From contig CALJLD010000036.1 of assembly GCA_937982665.1 (NCBI GenBank), forward strand, positions 1-64,000: a DNA stretch of 64,000 nucleotides, read 5' to 3'. A program made the translations under genes and the position numbers. Each line of letters begins with the position of its first letter. Positions within the stretch are counted from its first letter, which is position 1. Shown here piece by piece: positions 26,007 to 34,331 of this stretch. This DNA is from an uncultured Planctomycetales bacterium. Lineage in GTDB: Bacteria > Planctomycetota > Planctomycetia > Pirellulales > S012-138. The notes below the pieces were generated by a model. It was not told where the DNA came from and ran no database searches. It saw only the letters and a list, made by a program, of their open reading frames with translations.

Positions 26007-26280
26007 GTGTGGCCTCTTTCTGCGCCCTCGATTCGACAGCGTGCGCGACGACGATCGGCATTTCGATTCGAGTTACAATTTCGTCCTGACGAGTGCCTTC
26101 GACTAAAGCAAGTCCTTGCCCTTGCGCCTTCGCATCTACATACAGACGCAGCAAACTAAAGCCGTTACGGAACAGGTCCGCGGTAGTTAGTCCGGTGATG
26201 TCGCGAAGTCGATCTACTTCGGCAACCGCAGCAGCTGACAGATCGATGGTGACCCGTTTTCCCTTGTTCTTTCCGTTCAT
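25999..26280 (-). CDS. Small ribbon-helix-helix-like protein, first gene of defence operon
   Basis: The 93-residue protein begins with basic GKNKGKRVTIDLSAAAVAEV and continues DRLRDITGLTTADLFRNG, a strand-helix-helix pattern like RHH (MetJ/Arc) DNA-binding proteins. The rest is a short acidic tail. ATG 26278-26280 is chosen because the longer frame upstream lacks conserved features, and GGAGGCGAG lies just upstream. It heads an operon that ends in the SIR2-APAZ/pAgo pair, with overlaps or short gaps throughout. It may be the operon's autorepressor. Confidence 0.7.
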   Translation of the reverse strand: MNGKNKGKRVTIDLSAAAVAEVDRLRDITGLTTADLFRNGFSLLRLYVDAKAQGQGLALVEGTRQDEIVTRIEMPIVVAHAVESRAQKEATHE

Positions 26281-27143
26281 CTCGCCTCCAGCCAGTAATA
26301 AATGTGCAAAATCTGCTGAAATTATACTGATTTTGTTGTGGGCGTCCACCGGCATTCCGAAGAAGAATGGAGAATTCGCTGGGCAGGTAACGCCCCGGTA
26401 TTTCGAAGCATTGCCGCTGACTTGAGATTTGCGTGGGCCAACATACAAGTCACTCAGACCAATTCGCCGTAGGATACGCTGCCTATGCGATGCATCCACG
26501 GACGAATGACAAGCACACAAGTCGCTCGTTTTCGCCGATTTCGACATCGAAGTCGGAGGCTCCATCCCGACTCGTCGTTGCGGTAAACAACTCAGCGATG
26601 ATCGCTTTTCAGTCAGGATGTGAGACAGAGCCACCTTGAGGACACAAGGGCGCAGGATGGTGCGCAAATCGAGAAAGCTATTCTAACCCTGTGCTGCGCC
26701 ATAGCTTGCGAAGGAACCGCGCCAAATGCTGTCTGCCTCAAGAGTCAGAGCTCCGTAGCGCCTGTTTCTTAGGGCTTCACTAATGAATCGCAAGCGGCAT
26801 CTTCCCAATTTGACTGGCCCGTTTAGCGCACCGACTGCGAATATCGTGGCAAAATGAAATAACGTAAAGACTGCCGTCAATTGATCTCGTCCATTCGATT
26901 GGGGGCCCGACGAATGCTCGACGGTTCAGGAAGAGTGCCTATCATGAGTTACTTCTGCAAGGTCTGTCAAAAGAGCATCAAAAACTTGCTCTTCGTGAAC
27001 GCAGCGTCCGTGCTGGAGAATGGCGTTAGCCAGTTCGAAATCCCAGTCGGCAGCCACAGTATAGAACGTGATTCCTGACCACGATGGCAATAAGAAGTGA
27101 CCCCAACCAAGGATTGAGGTCACTTCGAAGCGTGGGGCTGGCG
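26281..27143. other. Gap upstream of the defence operon
   Basis: About 860 bases holding only short frames on both strands, none recognised. AT-rich runs near 26300-26335 could hold the defence operon promoter. No att site, tRNA or transposase seen. Confidence 0.45.
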
Positions 27144-27272
27144 CTAATGATTGTGGCCCACATGCCCATCAGATCCTCGGTATCCACCACCTCCAGACGA
27201 TTGACAGCCAGTGGTAAATACAGCGAGCAATACGACGGCGGCAAATAGCAGCCCAAACAAAGTCCTGGACAT
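27144..27272 (-). CDS. Tiny exported lipoprotein with His-rich end
   Basis: A 42-residue lipoprotein: MSRTLFGLLFAAVVLLAVF, then the lipobox TTGC, a Gly/Ser linker and a terminal GHVGHNH that could bind metal. A strong ribosome binding site, AAGGAGG, sits eight bases before ATG 27270-27272. A lipoprotein of the same design lies at 62185-62322. The gene lies 95 bases after the metal-module protein at 27368. Confidence 0.75.
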   Translation of the reverse strand: MSRTLFGLLFAAVVLLAVFTTGCQSSGGGGYRGSDGHVGHNH

Positions 27273-27367
27273 CTTGTAACCTCCTTGTAAAGTCACGACT
27301 CGTCGAAACAGAAATTGAAACAAACCATTGCACGGTCGGCATCGGCTCGCCGTTGTGACCGCTGGGA

Positions 27368-28321
27368 CTAACGAGCGATACGCATCTGCTGAGCGCGTGA
27401 CAAATACATGCTTGGATTCTGCTGCACTTTTCCGACACAGCCTTGGCAGCAGACGAACAGCGCTTCGTTGCCAATCGTGATCTTGATTGGCGCACCGTGC
27501 CCGCCCAATTGTTGATCGGTCATCACGACACAATGTCCTTGCGCTTGAATGGCCCCTTGGTCGGCCTGCGTCGCTTGCGAGACGGTGATGTTGACTCGAT
27601 TCTCAGCGCCGCGAACCACGGCGTCCGCTTCTCCGCGCGGGAGAAACTTCTGTGGATCTGCCTGCACTTGCGAAATGCAGCCTTTGCAGCAAACGTAGAG
27701 CGGATGTCCGTCGATCAATAACTTGACCGGCGCCCCATGTTCGCCAAGCGGCGTTTGCATTACGGGGCAAACGCCTTGTCTCTGGATTCCAACTTGATCA
27801 GCTGCAGTAAGTTCGCCAACCGTTACGGTGGTCAGTGGATGCGAAAGCGCAAAAGCCTGTACGAATCGAGCCGTGGTCGCAGCTTGACCAGGCAATCCTT
27901 GCAACTCGATTGTCACCCGCATATCGCCATCCCGAATCCGACTCACGTCAATCGGCGCTCCCAAGAAGTCCTCACGCTGGGCCTGGACATAAGTCAACGA
28001 GTAGAGAAACGGCTGTGGATTGTCGCGGACCTGCATTGTAATTCGTCCCTGCAGGCCGCGTGCTGAGATCGGTCGTTGCGCCGCGTCAAAGAGATAGACA
28101 CGCGTTTCCTGTTGCGCATAGACGACTTCGGCGCGAATCTCGCCGATCGTTGTGACCTGCCCGCCATGCGGACCATGCGATACGCCAAGTTGGGCGTGAC
28201 CATTACCATCGTGTCCATCGTGAGATTGGGCTCGCACATTGCTCGTCAACATCGCCAGGATAGCTAGCGACGTTATGATTGACGCTGCCGAAAGCAAGTT
28301 CGTGTGAAATGGAGTCTTCAT
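27368..28321 (-). CDS. Exported protein with two CP-x(n)-CC-x2-C metal modules
   Basis: The 317-residue protein has a signal peptide (about 1-32, ending NVRAQ), then HDGHDGNGHAQ, a soluble domain of about 120 residues (RAEVVYAQQETRVYLFD) and two copies of a module: CPVMQTPLGEHGAPVKLLI...YVCCKGC and CVVMTDQQLGGHGAPIKITI...FVCCQGC. The module resembles YHS metal-binding domains and recurs in at least four other genes here (29914, 54818, 58823, 61762). ATG 28319-28321 is preceded by AGGACGC. Probable role: periplasmic copper or other soft-metal binding. The module is, as far as I know, a planctomycete speciality. Confidence 0.75.
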   Translation of the reverse strand: MKTPFHTNLLSAASIITSLAILAMLTSNVRAQSHDGHDGNGHAQLGVSHGPHGGQVTTIGEIRAEVVYAQQETRVYLFDAAQRPISARGLQGRITMQVRDNPQPFLYSLTYVQAQREDFLGAPIDVSRIRDGDMRVTIELQGLPGQAATTARFVQAFALSHPLTTVTVGELTAADQVGIQRQGVCPVMQTPLGEHGAPVKLLIDGHPLYVCCKGCISQVQADPQKFLPRGEADAVVRGAENRVNITVSQATQADQGAIQAQGHCVVMTDQQLGGHGAPIKITIGNEALFVCCQGCVGKVQQNPSMYLSRAQQMRIAR

Positions 28322-28390
28322 TTTTCTGCGTCCTTTCAGAAGGGAAGTTGCCAATACGTTTGTTTTCATGCGATTCGAGAGGAGGAAAGT

Positions 28391-28891
28391 TCATGCCGCG
28401 GAAATCGTCCGGCGCCGAACTGTTCGGGGCCGCACATCCGCCACTAACTTGCGACGCTCGTTAGCTAATCGGTCTTCAATCAAGTTTGAGAGTTGCCACA
28501 CGTCACCGTCGTACTCAAAGATCGCATCGACGCGCGCCAAATGTTGCCAGGCCTGTCGATGCGCGTTTCGGTCCGCCGTGTACATCCATATGGGCTGCCA
28601 GCAGCATGTCATGCGCAGCTTGCAGGTGATAAGCCAGCCCGATTCAGTCGGCATTTGCTGGTTGAGGAGGATCAAATCGAGCGGAACTCGACCGGCGACC
28701 TTGGAAACCGTCTCACTAGATTCCGCGCGATGGACATGACAATCGAAGCCGCGCAGGATATTCGATATCGCCGCAAACACCTCATCTCGAAAATCAATCA
28801 CGAGAACACGACAGCCGGCGTCGTGAGGCAGCATTGGATTTGCGGCCACATTACGCGGCACGCTGGTTGCCGAGACGTAGCTGTTTTCCAT
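28391..28891 (-). CDS. Response-regulator receiver protein
   Basis: The 166-residue protein has a receiver-like domain at about 25-145: RVLVIDFRDEVFAAIS, then LDLILLNQQMPTESGW and ADRNAHRQAW. In normal receivers the phospho-acceptor is Asp at the end of strand 3; here the region reads LILLNQ, with Asn in its place. Together with ID-F in the acidic pocket (VIDFRDE), this suggests reduced or absent phosphorylation. No output domain is attached. AGGAG lies before ATG 28889-28891. The partner kinase is not in the window. Confidence 0.7.
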   Translation of the reverse strand: MENSYVSATSVPRNVAANPMLPHDAGCRVLVIDFRDEVFAAISNILRGFDCHVHRAESSETVSKVAGRVPLDLILLNQQMPTESGWLITCKLRMTCCWQPIWMYTADRNAHRQAWQHLARVDAIFEYDGDVWQLSNLIEDRLANERRKLVADVRPRTVRRRTISAA

Positions 28892-29072
28892 ACGATGGCT
28901 CCTATTCATAGCATGACGGCCGGTGGGCTGACCGGCGAATGCCGGGCCACGCGCAGCCCGGACTATGGTTGCAATCCGCAGGCAAGGGATTTGACCGGAA
29001 TCGGCGCAGAGGCTGGCCGATCTGTCGACTACCGGAAGCGCCGGCGAGCAAAAGCGCGCAATGCTCTTGAGA

Positions 29073-29561
29073 TCAGAGCGTAAAGCGAGAGAGGCGCGCG
29101 CAGCGATCCAGTGCGCTGCACCTGTCGAGACCGCCGTAGAGAGTCGAATTGGAAATGCCGGTTTGCCCGGCCGAAGGGAAGGCCACATTCAGCGCCTCCG
29201 CGAATCCGCCGAACTCAACGATCTTCCGCGGAGTTTCGCTACGACTGGGCACTGCCGGTTCCGGCAGCGAATCGGGCGATTCGCCTTGTGAGCAGCAGCA
29301 GGATTCGCCGCAAATGCACCCTCTCGAAGATCCTTCGAGTTGCGTTGAGTCGACTCCGTGGGCACAGCAACATGAGCCCCGGGAGGTCTGCCCGCAGCAA
29401 GGGGGCTCCGCGTCCGCGGTCGGATTGCAGCAACTGCTGCCACAACTGTCCATCTCGCAGCCGCAAGCAAGGGGCGGGGGAAAAGCCGGGAGCGCAAACA
29501 CAGCTGCCGCCATCCAGATTAGGGCTTTGGCAACAGTCGATTTGGCTCGTCTACTATACAT
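29073..29561 (-). CDS. Exported Cys-rich protein, family with 62479-62952
   Basis: The 162-residue protein has a signal peptide (MAAAVFALPAFPPPLACGC), then a block with many CC and CxC motifs (CCNPTADAEPPCCGQTSRG, GSCCCAHG, CGESCCCSQG) and a Cys-poor tail ending LDRCARLSRFTL. The gene at 62479-62952 has the same plan and the same end (AERCAVLCRFTL), so the two are paralogues. The Cys density suggests metallothionein-like metal binding outside the cytoplasm. Family unknown to me. Start at ATG 29559-29561. Confidence 0.7.
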   Translation of the reverse strand: MYSRRAKSTVAKALIWMAAAVFALPAFPPPLACGCEMDSCGSSCCNPTADAEPPCCGQTSRGSCCCAHGVDSTQLEGSSRGCICGESCCCSQGESPDSLPEPAVPSRSETPRKIVEFGGFAEALNVAFPSAGQTGISNSTLYGGLDRCSALDRCARLSRFTL

Positions 29562-29913
29562 GATTACAGTTCACTCTTAACCCACGGCCACATCAGCCGC
29601 AACGAAGTATCGACTTGCTGGCCTCAAGAAATAAGGGAAAACTGCCTCGATCTTTTGTCAGGCTGCTGCGACCGCTTCAAGACTTGGGCTACACAAATGA
29701 CTGTTACGTTCCATAGCGCTGCCGCTGTTGGGCATTTGCATATCCTCGCGGCCGCGTGGGATTCTTAAATTATTTCGAAATTGCACGAAGATCGACCACG
29801 AATGGCGCATCTAACCTATCAGTGTGGGGTCCACGTCTGAAACTGGAATGAGCTTTTGAGACTGGAATGAGCTTTGGGCTCCGGCCCTTTACTTCTTACG
29901 AAAGGAAATCTAA
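29562..29913. other. Gap between divergent metal-protein genes
   Basis: About 350 bases without a supported frame. A directly repeated TGAGCTTT(T/G)G...ACTGGAATGAGCTTT lies near 29838-29876. No terminator recognised. Confidence 0.45.
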
Positions 29914-30591
29914 ATGTTTGCCTCACGTTTCTTGCTGTTGCTGGCTTTGCCGCTTGCACTTTTTGCTAGCGGGGCGAGCTTTGCTGCGTCAGCCAAACAG
30001 GATCACGGCTCAGGGCACGACCACGCGGTTGCGCACGACGATCAGGCAGTAAAGTCAGAAGCGAAAATCTCTGAGGCGCTGGCGACACTCGGTGAGGCGG
30101 ATCGCAAATTGGCAGAGTCCCAGCGGTTTTGTCCGATCATGGCCTACAGCCGCCTTGGCGCTGACGGAGCACCGATCAAGATTGAACTCGATGGCCAGCC
30201 TGTGTTTGTCTGCTGCAGGGCCTGTGTTGACGCCGCTAAGAAAGATGGCGCCGAAACACTTAAGACCGCGAAAAAGCTGGCCGACGCTTCCGCTGCGCTC
30301 GCGAAACTTCCGGCTGCGGACCGTACTTTAGCCGAAGCGCAGAAGTATTGCGCGATATCCAATGAGAGCTTCCTTGGTTCGATGGGCGCACCAATCAAGT
30401 TGGAATTGAAAGGCAAGCCAGTCTTTCTTTGCTGCCAAGGCTGCGTGGCAAAAGCGCAAGCAGATCCCGACGCCGTGTTGGCCAAAGTCGAAGAGTTGAA
30501 GAAGGCTGGAGCGAGCCACGACCACGGTCATGATGGCAAAGGTCATGCAGACCACGATCACGGCGGGGAACACGCATCGGACAAGCGTTGA
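29914..30591 (+). CDS. Exported protein with two CC-x2-C metal modules and His-rich ends
   Basis: The 225-residue protein has a signal peptide (LLLLALPLALFASGASFAA), a His-rich segment (HGSGHDHAVAHDD) and two modules: FCPIMAYSRLGADGAPIKIEL...VFVCCRAC and YCAISNESFLGSMGAPIKLEL...VFLCCQGC. They are linked by repeated helical spacers (LAKLPAADRTLAEAQK). A His-rich tail ends HADHDHGGEHASDKR. In the second module the first Cys-Pro pair is Cys-Ala. The same plan is found in the CusB-like adaptor and in 61762-62118. Probable periplasmic buffer for copper or silver. GAAAGGAAATC precedes the ATG. Confidence 0.75.
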   Translation: MFASRFLLLLALPLALFASGASFAASAKQDHGSGHDHAVAHDDQAVKSEAKISEALATLGEADRKLAESQRFCPIMAYSRLGADGAPIKIELDGQPVFVCCRACVDAAKKDGAETLKTAKKLADASAALAKLPAADRTLAEAQKYCAISNESFLGSMGAPIKLELKGKPVFLCCQGCVAKAQADPDAVLAKVEELKKAGASHDHGHDGKGHADHDHGGEHASDKR

Positions 30592-30702
30592 CTGTTGCCT
30601 TTGGGCCAGCCTCTCATTGTACCCGGGCACGAGAGTTGGAAGACGGGATTGAAGCAGCGGATGTATCCGGCATGCAATCAGTTGAATCATCCCTGGTCCG
30701 CT

Positions 30703-31535
30703 CTACTCGGGCCCTGCGTGCGGGACCACAGGCTTGGCTCCAGTCAATGCCTGAACCCATTGTGTTAGCTCATCAATGTCAAGCAACCCTACGATCGTCA
30801 CCGCACTTTCCCCGATGCGGCAGGAGGCCGCCACGTGGTCTTCGAGCTCGATCAAACGACAGGTTGTCCCTGCAATTCGCATGGTCACCTGCGGGCAATC
30901 GGGAAACCAGTCCGGCTGTTCGTCGTCGTGTTGAAATACGACCACCAACGTGTCGTCGTCGCGGCGGCAAACGGTCTCAATGCAACGGCAGCACGGCAAA
31001 TCAAGTAAATAGTTTGATTCAACGGCAACCGTATCTGGAATATGGCTTGCAGCCACAGGTCGAAAACCAGTTTCGGTCGCAGCCTCGTCCAAGGAAACGA
31101 CACGACCGGCATGCCGGACGAGAAAATCCCTTTGCACACCCAACGGATCGACCTGGAACGCCTTCCAGAATGCAGCAAGGTCAATCGACTCGACGTCCGC
31201 CCGATGTCGCCCGATCGTGTCGGTTGCAATCAAAAAAATGGTTCCCACGCAGGCGAAGACGGCAACAATGCCAAAAGCGACAATTTTTTTCGCATACTCC
31301 AGCGGACAGCCAATTGCCGCGATGGGGGCAACTGCAAGACGCGGTCCCTCAAGTGCTGCGACGGCTCAGGTTTGTTCAGGTTTGAAGCAAGCTGTGAAAG
31401 TCGGCGCAACTCAGCAAGCTTCGCAGCGCACTGCGGGCAGCTTTCAAGGTGCACTTCAAGCGCAACGCGCTCGTTGATTTGCAACTCGCCACCGTGATGT
31501 CCCGACAAAAGCGAATGTGCCTTTCGACATTCCAT
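30703..31535 (-). CDS. Anti-sigma factor split at an A7 slippery run (-1 frameshift candidate)
   Basis: Frame 0 (31535 to 31230) begins MECRKAHSLLSGHHGGEL and has a zinc-binding anti-sigma motif, H-x3-C-x2-C (VHLESCPQC), at 32-40. At A7 (31284-31290; parsed A-AAA-AAA in frame 0) the transmembrane helix continues in the -1 frame as KKIVAFGIVAVFACVGTIFL, followed by a periplasmic domain of about 170 residues to 30703. Frame 0 gives only a 101-residue protein ending AWEPFF. The heptamer is a canonical -1 slippery site. Either frameshifting makes a full-length membrane anti-sigma factor plus a soluble short form, or the run is an indel error. It lies just downstream of the ECF sigma gene and should inhibit it. 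Confidence 0.72.
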
Positions 31536-31679
31536 TAGTACCGACTCGCTCCGGCAAGAGGGCATTCAGAACTCTATGGATTTAGATGCTAACCGCGCGC
31601 CATCCTTCGCGCTGCACGCGCGACGGTCGAAGACTACAATCGCAAGAAATGACTCGCGAACGTGACGTCGAGTGCCCGC

Positions 31680-32288
31680 TTAGTTATCGCAAAGTGAGAT
31701 ACTCGCCCGCAGCAGTTGACGGGCACGATTTAGCCTGGAAGCGACCGTTCCTTCAGCGATGTCAAGGACGACAGCGATATCGTAGTACGAAAGCTGTTCC
31801 ACCTCGCGCAGCAGGAATGTGGCGCGCAGGTCAGGTTCCAAGTTAGCCAACGCGCGTTCCAGCAATTCGCGGGCGTCTAAGCGAAGATCGCTGGGGGTCC
31901 GATGGTCGGGCGGATCAGCGATGAGGGGCTGCGCCGTTCGACGCGCCCTGCGTCGCAGGAACTGTAATGCTTCGTTGGTTGCCAGGCGATACAGCCAGGT
32001 CGACAAAGTGGATCGACCGTGAAATTTCGCAATGCTCTCTATCACGCGCAGGAAAACCTGCTGCGTCAAATCGTCGGCATGCTCATGTCCGACCATGCGG
32101 TGCATCAAGCGATAGACCTGCTGACAATGCCTGTCGTAGAGTTCCCGTTGACCAGCGGGATCGCCCGCGCGACAGGCTGCCACGAGGGACTGTTCATCAT
32201 TGGGCCGAAACTGCTGCGGCGCCAATACCTCGCATGTCGGTGCGTCTTTCGGCACACGAGAAGCTAGTAACGTAGCGCTGGTTGCCAT
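31680..32288 (-). CDS. ECF-type RNA polymerase sigma factor
   Basis: The 202-residue protein has region 2 at about 45-110 (ELYDRHCQQVYRLMHRMVGH, DDLTQQVFLRVIE and the DNA-melting TLSTWLYRLATN) and region 4 at about 145-195 (LEPDLRATFLLREVEQLSYYD, EGTVASRLNRARQLLR). No region 1 or 3 is present, as in ECF factors. ATG 32286-32288 starts MATSATLLASR. The anti-sigma gene follows after about 145 bases on the same strand, and the pair probably respond to envelope or metal stress. No autoregulatory promoter was identified. Confidence 0.92.
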   Translation of the reverse strand: MATSATLLASRVPKDAPTCEVLAPQQFRPNDEQSLVAACRAGDPAGQRELYDRHCQQVYRLMHRMVGHEHADDLTQQVFLRVIESIAKFHGRSTLSTWLYRLATNEALQFLRRRARRTAQPLIADPPDHRTPSDLRLDARELLERALANLEPDLRATFLLREVEQLSYYDIAVVLDIAEGTVASRLNRARQLLRASISLCDN

Positions 32289-32637
32289 GCAAGACTCCCT
32301 CAGGTGTTTGGACAGCCGAAAACCCCGCACAATCCGCGCCAACGTTGCTTGTCTGCAAAAAGCTCGCTCGGCACGCCACCGATGCGCACCATGGCATGGC
32401 CAAACCATGGACTAGGCCATAGGAATCTCCGAGGTGTGCGGCAACGCACGCCCTGCCGTGCGGTCGTGCTCACGTCCTTCGTGGTCTGGCATGCCATCCA
32501 AACACGACGTTCGCTGAGAATCCTTGGTTTTTGGCCATTGGAGAGAAGAATCCAAGCTGTTCTTGCATCAAATCCTGTACGCAACAAATTCGTTGGCGGC
32601 ATTGAATACGTGGCAGCGACTGAGAATCCAGGATCCG
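32289..32637. other. Gap between sigma factor and M50-like gene
   Basis: About 350 bases containing many overlapping frames but none with a recognisable domain. The divergent promoters of the two flanking genes must lie here. Confidence 0.45.
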
Positions 32638-33663
32638 ATGAAGGAACCAACTCGAAAGCGACTTTCTGCGACGGCACGGATGGTCATCATGTGCCTGCTG
32701 CCAATCTTGGTGTTCTCTGTCTTGCTGATGTTTGACGTCGTGATTAGCCCTTTCATCGTGCTCCTGACCGCGATCATCTGCTGCCTCGCGATGTTGTACA
32801 TGATCTTGGGTCCAGAGACTCCAATGGCCGGCCACAGAGTCGAACCACCGACCGAGACCCAAGCGGAGACTGCTTTGCCGGCAGATCTGTGCCTAGATGA
32901 TTTGTTTAGGATTCGTTCAGAAGAACATCAGGGCAGTGTAATCGCTTTGTACGGGGAGTTGATCGTTGACGCGAACGAGGTGATCAAACACGTGATGCAC
33001 CGGCTGGGCGAATGCGAACTGACTCCACTGCTCCAGGAAGACGAATACAAGAGAACCAGGCTACTTTTTGTGCCGTTGGACTCAAAGCTGGCTGCTAAGA
33101 AGCCTGCCCGTTCGCCCTGGCTTAACATCGGCTTGTTTGTCGCCACGGTCGTTACCACAACCTGGGCAGGCGCTACGCACCAGGGCGTCAATCTGCTGGA
33201 GGAACCAAGCAGGTTCGCAGTTGGGCTCCCGTATTCACTTGGGTTGATGCTGATCCTCGGCGCGCATGAGTTGGGGCATTATTTCGCCGCTCGCGCCCAT
33301 GGAATGAAGGTCACTCTTCCATACTTTATTCCTGTGCCTTTTGCGCTTGGAACATTTGGAGCCTTCATTCAATTGAAATCGCTGTCGACGTTTGGCCAGC
33401 GGCGCAGCGCTGCAATCAGCACAGCGGCTCTCGTTACGCTCTTCTTTCTGGGGCTGTTTGTTTGGAGCGGCCTGTTGATTTGGGCGTTCGTTGCTTTTTT
33501 CATTGCCGGTCGCAAAGGACTGCCACCGCTGAACGACGTGACGCGATTAGACGCGCGTCGTACCTTGCTTGGCGCGTTTTCGTTCGCTTTGCTGCTTGCC
33601 ATTTTGATTCCTGTGCCACACGCCTTTTGGGAGTCGCTCGGGATTCATTGTCCGTATGCATAG
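32638..33663 (+). CDS. M50/S2P-like membrane protease lacking the LDG segment
   Basis: The 341-residue membrane protein has the zinc-site motif HELGHYFAAR near 217, preceded by a soluble N-terminal domain and TM helices. It ends with PPLNDVTRLDARRTLLGAFSF, as in planctomycete site-2-protease relatives. In those relatives a stretch with the second active-site motif (an Asn-Pro/Leu-Asp-Gly block) lies between FIQLKS and the C-terminal helices. Here FIQLKSLSTFGQRRSAA jumps straight to the C-terminal part, so about one to two helices are missing. It may be an inactive homologue or an in-frame deletion. ATG 32638 starts before a helix-forming segment (MVIMCLLPILVFSVLLM). Confidence 0.75.
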   Translation: MKEPTRKRLSATARMVIMCLLPILVFSVLLMFDVVISPFIVLLTAIICCLAMLYMILGPETPMAGHRVEPPTETQAETALPADLCLDDLFRIRSEEHQGSVIALYGELIVDANEVIKHVMHRLGECELTPLLQEDEYKRTRLLFVPLDSKLAAKKPARSPWLNIGLFVATVVTTTWAGATHQGVNLLEEPSRFAVGLPYSLGLMLILGAHELGHYFAARAHGMKVTLPYFIPVPFALGTFGAFIQLKSLSTFGQRRSAAISTAALVTLFFLGLFVWSGLLIWAFVAFFIAGRKGLPPLNDVTRLDARRTLLGAFSFALLLAILIPVPHAFWESLGIHCPYA

Positions 33664-33755
33664 TCGTAAGCGGATCATCAACGCTCGAAAGACTGGCGGG
33701 CCAAGGGACCTAGGTCATTTTGTTGCACACAAAACTCGACGGGAAAGGAAACGCA

Positions 33756-34271
33756 ATGAATCGGAAGATAGCAATCGGAGCAGCGGTGATCGTCGTCGTT
33801 GGTATTGCGGCTTATTTCTTGTTCAACGGCGAGGCTTCGGCCGGTCCGTACGGAGGCGACCTTGTGCCTTTAGATGACGGTAGTGCCTACGCGGAGGTCT
33901 TGGCGAACCAAGAGAGCGGTGAGTTAATGGCCCATGTGTGGGACAAAGACCTGAGCACAGCTCACCCGATTCCGGGTGATCCGATTACCGTTGGCAGTGG
34001 CAACAACAGCGTTCAACTAATGCCGCATCCTATGCCGGACGACCCGCCCGGCATGTGCAGCCGGTTCTACGGACAAGCTGACTGGATCCGTGGCGGAGGC
34101 ATTCACCATGGTTGGCTGAGTGCACACGGTCAGGGCGAACACCGCCAGCAGTTCGATTGGAGTCGATGCTGGCAAGGTGGGCGTTCGCACGACACGATGT
34201 GGCAAGAGATGCAGGGGCATCAAGGCATGGAGCACGGCGGACATGGTCCTCACGGCAGACGCGGTGGCTAA
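33756..34271 (+). CDS. Membrane-anchored His-rich protein
   Basis: The 171-residue protein has an N-terminal anchor or signal (IAIGAAVIVVVGIAAYFLF), a beta-rich domain (GPYGGDLVPLDDGSAYAEVL, then LMAHVWDKDLSTAHPI) and a Met/His-rich C-terminus (MWQEMQGHQGMEHGGHGPHG). AAAGGAAACGCA precedes ATG 33756. It lies upstream of the CpxP-like gene in the same direction. The tail suggests copper or nickel binding. Family not recognised. Confidence 0.72.
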   Translation: MNRKIAIGAAVIVVVGIAAYFLFNGEASAGPYGGDLVPLDDGSAYAEVLANQESGELMAHVWDKDLSTAHPIPGDPITVGSGNNSVQLMPHPMPDDPPGMCSRFYGQADWIRGGGIHHGWLSAHGQGEHRQQFDWSRCWQGGRSHDTMWQEMQGHQGMEHGGHGPHGRRGG

Positions 34272-34331
34272 CTGAGCGCCCCAAGAACGGCTTGATCATC
34301 ACACCAAACAACGACATCAAGGATTAATGCG

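Noticed and set aside
30588..31385. 265-codon plus-strand frame opposite the anti-sigma gene
   Set aside because: Arg/Ser/Gln-rich composition without domain features; mirrors the minus-strand gene.
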